Source of the DNA: Lithospermum erythrorhizon
Lineage: Eukaryota; Streptophyta; Magnoliopsida; Boraginales; Boraginaceae
DNA length: 64,000 bases
Reading direction: 5' to 3'
NCBI GenBank assembly: GCA_019722365.1
Contig: JADFUC010000514.1
Location: 744,001-808,000, forward strand
Positions 26,001 through 38,009 of this stretch are shown one piece after another. The notes under the pieces were generated by a model. That model did not search any database. It worked only from the letters and a program-made list of their open reading frames with translations, and was not told the DNA's origin. The first letter of the stretch is position 1, and the number at the start of each line of letters is the position of its first letter. Position numbers and translations under genes: made by a program.

Positions 26001-29000
26001 CAAAGCTTGAGATGGAAAAACAAAAACGTCAATTAAAATGAATTGGAAGTAGTAGAACTTAAGTGTAAGTCATAAGTCATAACTCTACTTAGCACGTTGG
26101 TACTATCATTAAAATTTTACTAATGACTCACAGCATGGAGAACCTGGTGCTGCTGTTGTGGACTATCAGCATGTTGATGTGGTGGTTTCTCATGTTTTGA
26201 ATCAGATCTTATCTAAGGTACTGACTGTGCACCATTTGGTTTCCGACATTTATATTCTAAACTTCTCATCTTTCTAGCATATATTTCTCAAGCCAACTTT
26301 AAGATATATTGTTAATTGGTTTATGATTTATTGGGGAATTTAAATCTTCGATAAAGATCAAGGGATCAAAACCACTTGTAACATGGAGTATTCTTTCCTG
26401 ATCGTATGTTGCTTTCTAAAAGTGAATAGTGTCGTTAAGAGAAGATTTGATGTTCTTCGAAAGAATTACTATTCGGAGAGTGATATCATTTTTTATCCGC
26501 TGAAGAATAGTGAACAAGAAACCAGTTAAGTGCTGAACTTAGCAACTTTGCATGATATCTAACAACTTTAGGATGAGGACTATGACTAAGTTTCTTATTT
26601 TTCACTGATTGATTATCGACTATGTTTTTTGTTGTTGAATTTGATGCATGGGATAACATCTTTTTTGTTACATTTAAAAACTTCTGCAGGAAACCAATTA
26701 TGTTCCAATTACCCGTGGAAGCCGGGTCGTGCTCATGATCAACGGGTAACTTCCAATTGTATTTTCCAGTCAATTTTTTTCCTCTTAATATTTCTCTTTT
26801 TTTTTCTATAATATATTATTGTTTATATTTTTTCTTTCCTCTATTTTACAATCCCGAAAGCCCTGGCCTTATTTCCAGCACTTTGTCCATATAACCTTTT
26901 GACACTGGGGATACGTTACATCTCGATTTTGATCTTAGATTGCTTGAGCTAGTCGATTATTTGTCAACTTCTTGTAAGCCGTGACTTGATATTATTCTGA
27001 AGTGTTATCTTCTCTACTTCTTTCTCGACCTTTCCACATACATTCATATACGTTAGCATTAATTTCTTAATTGTCAATTATTGTATTCTTTGTCCTTTAA
27101 TTGTTCCAATTGTTAAATTGCAGCTTAGGAGCCACTCCAGTTATGGAATTAATGATTGTCGCTGGTAAAACCTCTCCTCGATTGCAGCTGGAACATGGAC
27201 TAGCTGTTGACAGAGTCTATACAGGGTCATTCATGACATCTCTTGACATGGCTGGTCTGTTACCATCCTGAATGAGTCCACTCTTTATGAATCAGAATGC
27301 ATTTCTAAATTTGATTTTTTGTCAGGATTTTCAATTTCCATAATGCTGGCGGATCACGCCATACTGAGTCGTTTAGATGCTCCAACCAAGGCTACTTCTT
27401 GGCCTGTTGGTACTGTGGGTTAGTATATCATTCCAAAATTTCTGTGTGCACTGTGCATGTGTTTTGTTTGGTACTTACAACCATCCATTTTCTCTGTTAC
27501 ATAATACTATTCCAATAAAGATGAGAGGTTTTCAACTTTTCTCAATAACATGTTTCTGCTTTGTTGATATTCTTGTGAATCTAAATTTACTTGAAGGTAA
27601 TCGTCCACCAGCCAAGATTCCTGTTCCACTTCCACCATCGCCGTTAACAAAGAATAAAGAGGTAATTAAATGTGAAATCTACTATGACTTCTTAAGATGT
27701 TTATTGTTGTGCATTGTGTATTACCTCCTGTTGATGTCTTCCATGAACTACGTCAGCTGGTAATACAAGTCACAAAATTTTTACTTTTGTTGTTCTTAGT
27801 CAGATGCTTTTCACATACATATATTGTCTGGTACATTTGACATTTGAAGGTAGAGATTAGAGACCTCCTTTCGAATGCAAGAGTAATAATTTTTTCTGTT
27901 ACTTTGTTATTCAGTCGTATGAGTATTGTCTTGGGTTGCATTTTTTACCTAGTTAAAACTCTAATGATGCATGTGTTCACTCCTATAGGAGGGGCAAGTA
28001 TGATTCTGCCGCCGTTTTGCTTTTCTGAAGTTACATGCTGACTAATCGTTAACACACATAGTTGACTTGACCATATAAATCCAGAATGTATAATGTACAA
28101 AACTAGCTTCATTAGTCATACTAGGGCAACTGTTGTCAATTTTTAAACTGATTTATGTTATGAAGTATCCTCGAGGTTAATCTGCTTTGTCTTTCCCCCA
28201 GACTTTGAGTCGGCCACTTCAACTGAGTGCTCAGGGTCATGTTCTGGAGGTGGCTATTGAAGCAGCAGCAATTGCCGTGATTGATCTGAGGGACAGCTTA
28301 AATGAATGGGATGGCAAAGTTGGCGATGGTGATTGTGGGTCAACTGTAAGTTGCATGAATTCTCGTATTTTCATATGTTCCACTAACTTTATCACTTACT
28401 GGGTTACCTCCCTACTGTAGATGTTTCGGGGTGCATCAGCCATTGTTGAAGACATGAAGAAATAGTACGTAATTCTTTCCTCTCTTTCTCTATACATACA
28501 CACTAACGCATACCCGATACTTTTGCCAGTTTGAATTACATTGGTTAATGCTAGCTTTCTTCATATTTTCTTCACTCTGCTCAGTTATTTAGTTTCCTGC
28601 TAATCTACTTGTTGAGGTGTGTCCTTGTCCAGACATCAGTCCTATTACTCCTATTACAGAGTAGTCTCATCTTTCTGTTTGGTGTAGAGACCCCCTATTC
28701 CAGTTATATGAAATACAAGTAATTTGACAATAGGTATCCGTGCGTAGCAATTAAAAGGAATGAAAAATTGTCGAACTCTAGACATGTATGTGATATCATA
28801 ATTTAATGGATAAAGATGTTCATTGTTTTGAATATTTCACTTATTAATTCCTCTTTACTCCATTGTTTTCATTTGTATCACACTATCATACATTGCAAGA
28901 TTCTGAAAGTCCTATATGCTCAAGTAGTAGCACCCATGTGCTGAGCCTGTGAAATAGTGAACTTCTTAATCAAAGTCTCTTGCAGCTATAAATGCTATTC

Positions 29001-30900
29001 CCTCCGTCTCAAAATACATGATCATCTAGAAAAAATTTACTTTTTTCACAATAGTTGATTGTTTGCATTTTTAATATACCTTTTTACAATTCCAATGTAG
29101 CTTTTTACATTTCCAATGTAACTTTTTACAAATCTATTTTGAAATGGAGAGAGTAGTTAAGAATTGAGAATTGAGTGATGATATTATTTTATTCATTTCT
29201 CAAGAATTTTATCCACATATGAACCAAATTCATGACTTGAATAAAGTGCACTGAATTGTTACACTGGCTTTTTAGGAAGTAGCTATAGCATATTAACATC
29301 CAATCTAAAACTAAGGATCTTGTCTTGTACAGTTACACAATGCCTAGTGTTTGCATAGCTAAAGGCATCAAATAATTAATTGTATCTAATATTGTTTTGG
29401 TATCAGGGAACAAACTCAAAAGTGTACATTTGAACGTCGATGAAGACAAATGGCTAACAGAATGAATCAATCATAAAATAATGCGTGTTCAAGTACTACA
29501 GTGATAACTTTTAAAACTAATTCAATGTTATTGGTTGATTAAGGAGAGGGAATTTGAGGCTTTTAATAGTGATTAAACAGGAGATTTGTAGATTAGAAAC
29601 TTGGTGGAATTAACAGCTAGTTGTATATGTCCAGTTATTTTTCTCTATTTTCCTTTTTCTCCTTCTTGGCTTGTCATCTTCTTCTTCTACTGCTCTAATT
29701 TTGCCTTTTATATCAGTTATCCGTTGAATGACCAAGCTGAAACAGTCAATGAAATTGGATCATCTATCAGAAGAGTCATGGGAGGGACAAGCGGGATAAT
29801 GTACAGCATTGTCTCTCAAGAGATCTTGATTTATCCCCGTCATGGTTTCCTATTTGTTTGATATATATTGGTCCCGTGAATATTTTGTTAACAGATATGA
29901 CATATTCTGCAAGGCAGCATATACTGAGTTGAAAGCAGAGAGCCAGTCGTCCATCACTGCATTAAGCTGTGAGTTGACTCAAAATACCAAAATTATCGCT
30001 TCCTTGCTTGTATTGTATAAGTCTTCGTTCAGTGAGGATATATTCCGTTTCTCAGGGGCTAGAGCACTGGAAGCTGCCATTGCTGCAGTTAGTAAGTATG
30101 GGGGAGCTAGTGAAGGGTATAGAACATTACTTGACGCCCTTGTTCCTGCATCCAAAACTCTTAAGGAGGTGTGTATCATAGTGCAAATCGATTTCACATT
30201 GTTGGTCATTGGCGATTATTTTCTAACTTTCTGAAGTTTCAGAGACTGACTGCAGGTGACAATCCTGTCAAAGCTTTTGTTCTTTCTGCTGAAGCTGCTG
30301 TAGCCGGGGCAGAGTCTACAAAAGATATGAAAGCTCTGGTAACTGTTTCTTTATCTCTTGTCCGGTTAACTTCTACTTCCGTATTTACATTATCTTTTGT
30401 TATTTATTTATTTCTGTGCCCGCCTCCATCACCAGAAGATAAATATTATCTCAGAGCAAGCACTGATTGCATGTTTAAAGCATATGTACTATCTGTAAAG
30501 GATGCAATTTTTGTTTGATACATCATAACTAATATTTTTTGTAAAACATAAAGATAAAGGCTGTTGAACTTCCATATTATTACTAGTATCATTTTAGAAC
30601 TGAACATTCTTATACTAGTATTTCTTATCGAACTATTGATATTGATGAGAAGTTAAAAACTACTATCATTATGTATTTGTTGCACATGATATGAACCATT
30701 TCACCAGGCAAACAGAACTATTCATTTCTGCATCATTGCCTTTACTATTTAGTGCTGATTTGTTGTTTTTGTAGGCTGGTCGTTCAACATATGTTTCCCC
30801 AGAGACTCTTGCATCAGTTCCTGACCCAGGTGCCATGGCAGCCGCTTGTTGGTACAAGGCAGCTGCCACAGCTGTAAAGAACCATTCCCCGTCCACCTAA
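20079..30900 (+). CDS. DAK: Dihydroxyacetone kinase (complete, 20 exons)
   Basis: ATP-dependent kinase that phosphorylates dihydroxyacetone (and glyceraldehyde in related enzymes) to triose phosphate; a single-chain DhaK-DhaL type, expected in the cytosol. Exons: 20079-20118, 23927-24000, 24087-24150, 24372-24484, 24591-24638, 24862-24933, 25046-25135, 25471-25644, 26134-26217, 26690-26745, 27124-27254, 27326-27418, 27597-27661, 28202-28345, 28421-28464, 29717-29800, 29895-29968, 30056-30168, 30243-30338, 30775-30900. All phases agree and give 594 residues, close to the plant length I recall. DhaK domain: GGGSGHEP at about 60-67 and GIHGEPG with the substrate-binding His near 226. A Pro-rich linker lies near 347-368. 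DhaL domain: GDGDCGST near 409-416 for metal-ATP binding, then GGTSG. Every intron is GT-AG. Intron 1 is unusual (3.8 kb tandem repeat). There is no sign of decay. Confidence 0.96.
20270..23350 (+). repeat. Tandem repeat array filling DAK intron 1
   Basis: About 22 degenerate direct copies of a unit of roughly 110-235 bases, mostly near 150. A unit runs: GTTGATTGTATAATTGAG, GGACTAGTGAAATTTGAC, TTTGACTAAATTTG, a T-run, GAAGCTGTAAATGTAGATGC, TAATATTATGAATATGCTC, then TTAATTTTATTTTATGTTT and a T-run. The GAAGCTGTAAATGTAG core recurs near 20387, 20532, 20685, 21110, 21345, 21497, 21645, 21801, 21957, 22357, 22632 and others; copies near 22.77-23.3 kb are more diverged. The array is entirely intronic. 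Confidence 0.9.
25838..26052. mobile_element. Stowaway-like MITE in DAK intron 8
   Basis: A 215-base element with terminal inverted repeats (CTCCCTCCAATTCATTTTAA at the left, complementary AAAATGAATTGGAAGTAG at the right) flanked by TA. The inner arms are also complementary (TTGACCATCAATTAC against GTAATTGATGGTCAA), so it folds into a long hairpin. It has no coding capacity and shares its end sequence with the element at 43118. Confidence 0.85.
28998..29153. mobile_element. Stowaway-like MITE in DAK intron 15
   Basis: About 156 bases bounded by TA, with a left end TTCCCTCCGTCTCAAAATA and a right end complementary to it (TATTTTGAAATGGAGAGAG). An inner CTTTTTACA(A/T)TTCCAATGTA phrase occurs twice. 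It is non-coding. Confidence 0.8.
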
Positions 30901-32174
30901 TACAAGATTGGCTGAGGTTGTGTGATACTTGGAGGCCTATTTTTGTTTTGGCTGAAAGTGAAAACTTTTTCGTGTTCAAACTTTATACCCTGGTTACGAA
31001 TTGGCTTTCCGCTTATGTGCTATATGCATAATGCTGAGAGAGCGACTACAAAGTAAAAATCATGTATTTTGCGCAACTGAGATGCTGCTCGGGTATATGT
31101 AACTCAAAATTTGTGTAACATCATTACTCAGAACCGTCTGCTGTTGAGATCAGCAACTTTGGTGGCGGTTCCGTTGAGTCGTTTACGCTTCTATATCGAT
31201 CTCTCCGTTTTACATTTTCTGTTCTTTGGTTATGTTGTTTGGTTGGTAACTTTAGGATCATGGTCCCAATCACTAGAATTGGGAAACTTGAAACCTCGTA
31301 TCTCTCCCTACAGCTTATGAAACTAACTTCTTATTTGGTAATTGATATACTGCTCTATCGACTATAAATGTTCTATTTCACTCGTTGATAATAGCACTTC
31401 ATTTGTCGTGAAAGAGTATATTAAAATATAGTCATTTTTTAAAGAATTGGGTAGGGTTCGATGAGAAAATAAGCAAACATAAAATTGATATCTTGTTTCT
31501 AATTCCGAAAGTTTGTCATTGAACTTGTTTTGTCTGGATGAATGGACTTGTCAACATTCTTATACAACATGTGAGGGTTGAATTAGACAGTTTTACTCCC
31601 GTGATATAGTGATATCAAAGAAGTTGTTTTTGAATTCATCTAAGATAAGTGTTAAATATCATCTATTATTTCACAATATATAAGAAGAAATGAAGATTAG
31701 AAGTTGTTTTTCAAGTGATCCAAGAAGAAGTGCAAATACTATCTATTATTTCACAATATATAATATATAAGAAGTCTATGTATTGTAATGAACCAATTTA
31801 ATTTATTTTATCATATCCAAATATATAAAATATTGGACGTCATAAGACATGGAAAGTGTTTACAAGTATATAATCATTTTCATTTGATTTATATCTTTTG
31901 TTACATTAATTCAGATATAAATTAAGATAAAATTATTTGAGTCAATTAAACTGTACAATTATATCCTTGATGTAAAGTAAAACGAGAAACATTGTTGACA
32001 TATGATATGAGTAAACTAATGGTGTGAAGTATATACAATTAGAGTATAAGTTCCTTGAGATTCATATAGACATTAATTTTCTATCTTTACAATTATGTAC
32101 TGTATAACATTTCTTCACGAGAAGGAGCAAGTTTCCTTCAAATAAGGATTCTCATATTCCATTTTGATCAAAGA
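30901..32174. other. Convergent intergenic region DAK/DUF1350
   Basis: It holds the 3' ends of two convergent genes. A short near-duplicate is present: the phrase ATCTATTATTTCACAATATATAA occurs near 31660 and again near 31740, giving a direct repeat of about 80 bases. No gene is seen. Confidence 0.5.
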
Positions 32175-35100
32175 TCATCTTAATTGTTTTGGACCTCTGC
32201 TTGAAGTAATCCATGATGTGATCACATCTACAAGCATCTCTAGGTCCTTCGAACTTTCTGTTCGGAGTATTTGGTAATCGACGCCAAGTGAGTTGCCAAC
32301 TTCTTTCGCCATGGTTTCCCAAGGTGTTCCGACTGTCAAATCAGCTAACAACTTGCCCCCTTGGTTCACTGCATCAGCCATTGCTGGAGGAACATCAGGG
32401 AGACCCTGAACATGAATAAAGTGCAAGTCATGAACCTTGTTTATCCAAAAACTGAAGAACTTCCACATAAGCTTTACATTAGAGAAATGTTTGTTCATGA
32501 TGGTATTTTTTGTCGCTTTTGAGCATTAGAAACAGGGGTGATCAAATTTATATCATACCTGTTGTAGAGGAAGTCCGTGATCGCCAGGTAACATGCGAAT
32601 TGACATATCAAGCATTGAGCTGACGGCAGACTCTCCACTAAGCAGTTGTGCTAATACCGGAGTTTCATCAATCGTATCATCTTTGAATTTGATCAAAAGA
32701 TTGCTAGAAATTCCATAATAGGACTTTATCTGAAAAAAGATGGATCAAAATTAAGGTAATTATATTAACAAAAAAGTATTTTCCTGAGAGAATTGGGTCG
32801 ACTATTTGTGTTTTAAAGCCTTCTGGTGCAATTAAGATGGAGGGAGCCTCACAAAGTTGGCTCAAAAAGTATGTATATCTAAAATAACGTGAACAGATAC
32901 CAGTCGCCGAGTTTCTTCTGGTCTCGGAGTAAAACTTTCCCTCCCGTTCACCAAGTCCATGTACAAAGGAGGTAATTGCTCGACCAGAGGAAGTACTTGC
33001 TTCATGATTGGAGGGCTAAGGTTCTCCATTTGTTTCATGGTCACCTCCAACTGCTTTATGGTCATTTCGGCCTGTAAAAAATTTAGTACAAGTTAGTTCT
33101 GAAAGAAAGAAGTTCAGGTTCTTAGGGGAATGCACTCATACTAATTACATAACAATACTTCAAAAATATATCATTACCAGCGTTGTATATATACACAGGC
33201 CCTGAACAATTAGCTTGAGCATAGATACCAATTGGAATTAAACACATCTATCTCTCAATTTGATGAGTATATTAAAAGGTATACACTGTTTAAGATCGGC
33301 ACTCAAATAACACTGGAATCTCCAGCAAGTAGTGATTGTGTCATGTACTTTGAGCTACTTGATATGGAATGGGGGGAGTGTGGAATTGTCTGCTGTCGTT
33401 GGGAGAAGAAAGATAATTGCAAATAACGTTATGGAGCATAAGATGGCACTTAGGCTCTTACCCCTATGCGAATTGTTGGTGAAGATGCAATTTGTGATAG
33501 CAAAGGCCCAATGCTTTGGACCATTGGGACCAGAACAGGTGAGATCAAGGGAACAGCAACACTGGCTTCCTGCACGTTTTCAATTACTCCATTTTTAAAT
33601 CTTCAAAAAGACATGCATGATACGATCTTATAAAAGCTAATGGTTTAAATAATCAATAAAAGATACGGAGTATTATGATAGAATGATTCACAAGTTGGGT
33701 TCAGATTCTAGCATACGATGCAGTGATTCTAGACATTGGCTCAATTCTTTAGAATCAGGGATGCACCGATTAACAATCTTTGCGACTGCTTACCATCCAG
33801 AGTAGAATTAATATTAAGGCTCATGTATAACAAGTTAATTACCATTATTCATGTACCATGGGAACACGAATGTTGAAATTTTAGGACATCAGATACCTTG
33901 TTGTTAAATGCCATTAACACATTCCCCTTTCTCTTTACTGCATATCTTGATCCTGATCAACAATAGCAGACTTGACATTAAAACAAAATTGAAGTCACTT
34001 CTGAAGGGATATGACATGAATGATAGATTATACCAAATTACCAATCAGGAGATGAACGAGAGACCCCAGAGAATGCCCAATGCCAAAGACTGGGAGATCT
34101 TGAACCTATGCAATCAGGAAAAAGAGTATAAGAGAGAAATATTGGAGAAAGGAAGAAACAACAGCGCACGTACCGTGTCCCCTATAGATCTTAGACACCT
34201 ATCATATTTTAACTGGACTTCATCTGTGATGGAGAAGTAATCAAATCCACTAGCATATGGTGTAGCAATCACCAATATACCACTGCAACGCAAATAGTAA
34301 AATCAGATGATACTAATTTATATTATCACATTCAGTGTTTCTCAATGCAGGAAATGCATATAAATAAATAAAAACCCAATTAAAGTAGCAATCCAGTTTT
34401 AATCACGGTATTTACTACACTACGGAGTATTTATTAATGCATGTGAAAAACTGTCTAAAATTTGTTCAAATCCAAAGCAAGAACACAGCTCACGCACTTT
34501 TCTGCAAGGCGCTCCAGGAACAATCTGTAGGTCAACTGGGGAGCAGCACCAACAAATATGCCACCAATAAAATGTACAACAGCCACAAGTTGAGCGTTTC
34601 TTGGTTTCGAAACCCATGCTCCCTGAAAAGTTAGCATTCTCGTCAATACAAACACAAATCAATAACAATCCTTTTTAATCTCGATTCAGCGCTTTCACAT
34701 ATATAAAAAATAATCAATCCACATAATTCGAAAATAACCTCAATATTTGACCAATCTCCTGAACTACCCCAAGCATAAGAATCTTGTGATTGCTTTACAG
34801 TCTCGGTCAGCACCCTATAACATTAGCAAATACTACTCATATAAGCTCTTTTGACATAAGTACATCCACAAATATATAAAAGGATCAAGATTTCCATATG
34901 TGACGTGTCATCAAGAAAAACATTTCCGAATGTTCCAACTTAAATGCCAAGTTGAGATAATCGAATGGTCTAGCGGTTGAGCTAGCACCTGATTCATGAG
35001 GTCAAGGGTTCGAATAGGGGAAGGGGGGTTGGGAATTTAATTTTTTTTTTAAAAAAAAAACTTAAATGCCAAGTTATCATTTCGCTATCATTTAAGCAAA

Positions 35101-35857
35101 CAGTCATATAAAACAGAAAAAAAGAGAACTGAGCAGTGAGCAGACTGAAAAAAACTAGAACTACAACAATTCATAATTATTACACCCTCCATCACAAAAA
35201 GATTGTATAGCATATGCTTGAATTTTGATCGTTGATTTATTTAACTTTGAACTCAAATACTTTGTACTCCCTCCTTTTCTTTTTTAGTTATCGTTCTAGC
35301 CTAAATTTTTTGTTCCAAAATATTTATCATTTTAACATATAAAATTGTAAATTCTAATGTTCCAAAATACTTATCATTATAGCATATAATTTTACATTTT
35401 TCAATGTACTGCTCGACTACTTTAGTATGACAACTAAAAAAGAACTGAGGGAGTGTAATATATGGTGAAATATTAAGATGATAACTCTGATTCAAATAAA
35501 GTTACATGAGTGATGAGTCAGCTAATAATACAAAGCTTATTACTTTTTACCATTAAAAATCAAACTAGACAATCTTTTGTGGGATAAAGAAGTATAAGTA
35601 AGCTGGAAAAAGGGGATCAAAAACAACCTTTCTATGTCTCTGTAAAGTTGAATTCCTTGTGATTCTTGATTATTACTATTATCAAAGCTGGAACTGCATG
35701 AAACTCTATGATGGTGTCTCCAAGAATGGTTTTTTAATAGGCAAGAATATTGATTCTGCTGCTTAACTATGGTGAGAGTTCTAGTAAACAAGAAAGTATT
35801 GGTTGTGTATAGAGAAGCATGAACATGGGCACCTGGGGAAAATACCCAACAAGCCAT
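32175..35857 (-). CDS. DUF1350 alpha/beta-hydrolase-like protein, probably plastidial
   Basis: Complete 10-exon gene, 446 residues: 35857-35628, 34814-34739, 34622-34498, 34282-34174, 34105-34042, 33952-33897, 33569-33462, 33071-32901, 32729-32559, 32405-32175. All introns are GT-AG and phases agree. The first 60-70 residues are Ser/Thr/Arg/His-rich with few acids, like a plastid transit peptide. The DUF1350 core begins with VVHFIGGIFVGAAPQLTYR near residue 118 and ILVIATPYASGFDYF. GIGHSLGS near 188-195 is a nucleophile-elbow G-x-S-x-G motif, so Ser192 is the candidate catalytic residue. The C-terminal half (TIKQLEVTMKQMENLSPP, then PDVPPAMADAVNQGG) is typical of the plant and cyanobacterial family. 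Substrate and reaction are unknown. It is convergent with DAK and in tandem with the coiled-coil gene to its right. Confidence 0.93.
34954..35060 (+). mobile_element. tRNA-derived SINE in DUF1350 intron 1
   Basis: A roughly 107-base insertion with pol III promoter boxes: A-box-like TGGTCTAGCGGTT and B-box-like GGGTTCGAATA, then a G-rich segment, a T-run and an A-run tail. It is flanked by a perfect 17-base direct repeat, AACTTAAATGCCAAGTT, at 34937-34953 and 35059-35075 (the left base pair overlaps the A tail). Tail plus target-site duplication is the signature of LINE-driven retroposition. The SINE lies on the strand opposite to the host gene. Confidence 0.85.
35267..35453. mobile_element. 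Stowaway-like MITE in DUF1350 intron 1
   Basis: About 187 bases, CTCCCTCCTTTTCTTTTTTAG at the left and a complementary CTAAAAAAGAACTGAGGGAG at the right. The inner phrase TTCCAAAATA(T/C)TTATCATT occurs twice. A similar MITE end lies just to the left near 35182, possibly a second, broken copy. Confidence 0.8.
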
Positions 35858-35872
35858 TCTTGGGGATGAAGA

Positions 35873-35907
35873 GGGTGGGTGGGTGGGTGGGTGGGTGGGG
35901 GTGGGGT
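35873..35907 (+). repeat. (GGGT)n G-rich tract upstream of DUF1350 ATG
   Basis: Seven or more GGG runs separated by single T, ending in longer G runs, 16-50 bases before the ATG at 35857. The gene is on the minus strand, so the G-rich strand is the template strand and the mRNA leader would be (ACCC)n. It has the form of a strong G-quadruplex motif. Confidence 0.9.
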
Positions 35908-38009
35908 GAATTTTTGTTACTTGCTTTTGCGTATTGAATCTTCTTACAGGAACAGAACATTTGATCTAGTATGACATAGCGTAAAAGAATATGAAGCTTG
36001 ATTTTGATTATGTCCCGTTTTGAATTGAAGATTCGATTCTGATTGAGCAGCAAATTTATAATTTTTTAACTTTTCATCTTTTATCATTAAAAATTTAGCA
36101 TTACGATTGAGCATTGACTCAAATCTTATTCAGTACGAACTTCGAACCTTTTCATATTCGACAAATTCACATTTCGTTCGAACCGTTTATAAGTATAAAA
36201 GTACGGCACGATTATATGTTCGTTTATAAAAAAGGATATGATAAATCCTGCTTTTCCTTGGTGGCATACATTATTTATCTTCCTTATAATAATCAAAGGT
36301 ATGGGTATGGGATTGGCGGTTCTCGGTTAACGATTCAATACGAAGCAGCTTATCTTAGAATTCGAGCGCGAAATGCAAGGCGGAAATTAATACTACAGTC
36401 TATCAACACTTCACCACTTAAAATATGTCTCAGAGGTTATATGTTACATTTCATGTACTAATACTATCTCGTTCTGATATTTAATTAGTCCCCAATGAGA
36501 AAATTGCTACACATGACAAGGTTTGCAAGTTTGAACCGATAATCATATTAATTCTTCTTTGAGAAGCATGTCTTATTTTTGTATTTGGAGCATCATCTCC
36601 TTTTTCAAAACTTTTTCATATTAGTAAAAGAAAGAAAGAATTCATTACACTCAAGTCTAAATGATTAGTGATTGAAGGTCATTTGATTACATGTTACATT
36701 TCATGATCTTATCCCAGTTATATTACATTTCCGAAACTTCAAGAGAGTTTGGTCTAATGCTAAAATGATAGGATTCGAGAGCCAAAGGATTCTGAAGTTT
36801 GAGCTGCATTGAAATGCCGTTTTGAGAAGATATGTACAACCTTTATAAGGAACCGGGCTGCTTATTGTACTGTATCTTCAGATTACTAGCATTGTACGCC
36901 CGCTACTTTAAATGCTTTGTCGCTTATCTTATGTCTTGTCCAGGTGCTTGCATGAAAACACTTTTGAAAATAAAATTAAGGAGTGGTCCCGAGTCCACCA
37001 TACTATCGGTTTCTACTATGTCCCATTATTTTAAACCCAATTGCTTAAAATTTAGAAATGCGTTTCTGAGAATTAAATAAAAGCTCACTCCTTTCATGTA
37101 CCCACCCCAGCCTGCCAGCTCCGCGCGACCCCTATCGTCGCAAGCGACCTACCACCTCCCCTCTTCATTACATCACTTTCATCGCATAACCAACTTCGTC
37201 CTCCTCGCTTTAACTGACATCACGCCCAACATGTAGCACCACGCCGTTACAATATAGTCTGAAAATCTAATATATGTATAATTCCTACTTTACCCTCATG
37301 TTAAATGAGTTTTCATTAATTTTATTAGCAAAAAAGTGTGTTTAGGAGATAATTTGATAAGATAATAGTATTAGGAGACAAGTTGACAAGATAAAAATAT
37401 GAGGGGACAATAAGAAAATTCGAGCATAATTTAGGAGGCAATAAGAAATTAAACCCTTTTAAAACTCAAAAGGAAACTAGAAGCACATGTGGAGTCCTTG
37501 GATTTGGGTAACATCCCCTTCTTCTAATAATTTTCAAATTAAGAAAGAAAAATAAATACTTAGTTACATTCAAGCCTAAATAATGATTAGAGGTCATTTG
37601 ATTACATGTTACATTTTCTATGACACTAGTCAAAAACGATATGACACAATACTAACATCACACCTTATTTATCTTTTTAAATAAATTTTAAAAAATAAAA
37701 CACGTGTAATGATATAACTAAGTACAATAATTTCATTTATATCAATTTACACACTATCACAATCACAACCCATAAGAGGATTTTAGGTAAAAATATAGAA
37801 AGCAAAATTTCATTTATGTAAATTACCTGTTTTTCTTTCTTGAATAATTACAACATTTCGTGGCATCCGATTGAAATGCAAATAGACGCTTATCTTTTGA
37901 ATGAATATTAATGCATTAACTAAAAAAATATGAAATATTTGTTTTACAAGTCCTCTTGATTGTGCATCTATATACAACAACACTAGTTGATCTTAGCACA
38001 ATGTATGTG
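35908..38009. other. Intergenic region without recognised gene
   Basis: About 2.1 kb between the DUF1350 5' end and the stop of the coiled-coil gene. Short open frames at 36114-36461 and 36832-37080 resemble nothing I know and have no good start context. Two similar phrases (GGTCATTTGATTACATGTTACATTT near 36680 and 37592) indicate a dispersed or partial duplicated repeat. Confidence 0.5.

Noticed and set aside
34954..35030. Functional tRNA gene
   Set aside because: A- and B-box-like motifs exist but no complete cloverleaf with a paired acceptor stem; the A-tail and flanking duplication identify a SINE.
36114..37080. Two ORFs of 115 and 82 codons in the intergenic region
   Set aside because: Odd composition, no homologue recognised, no promoter or splice context.
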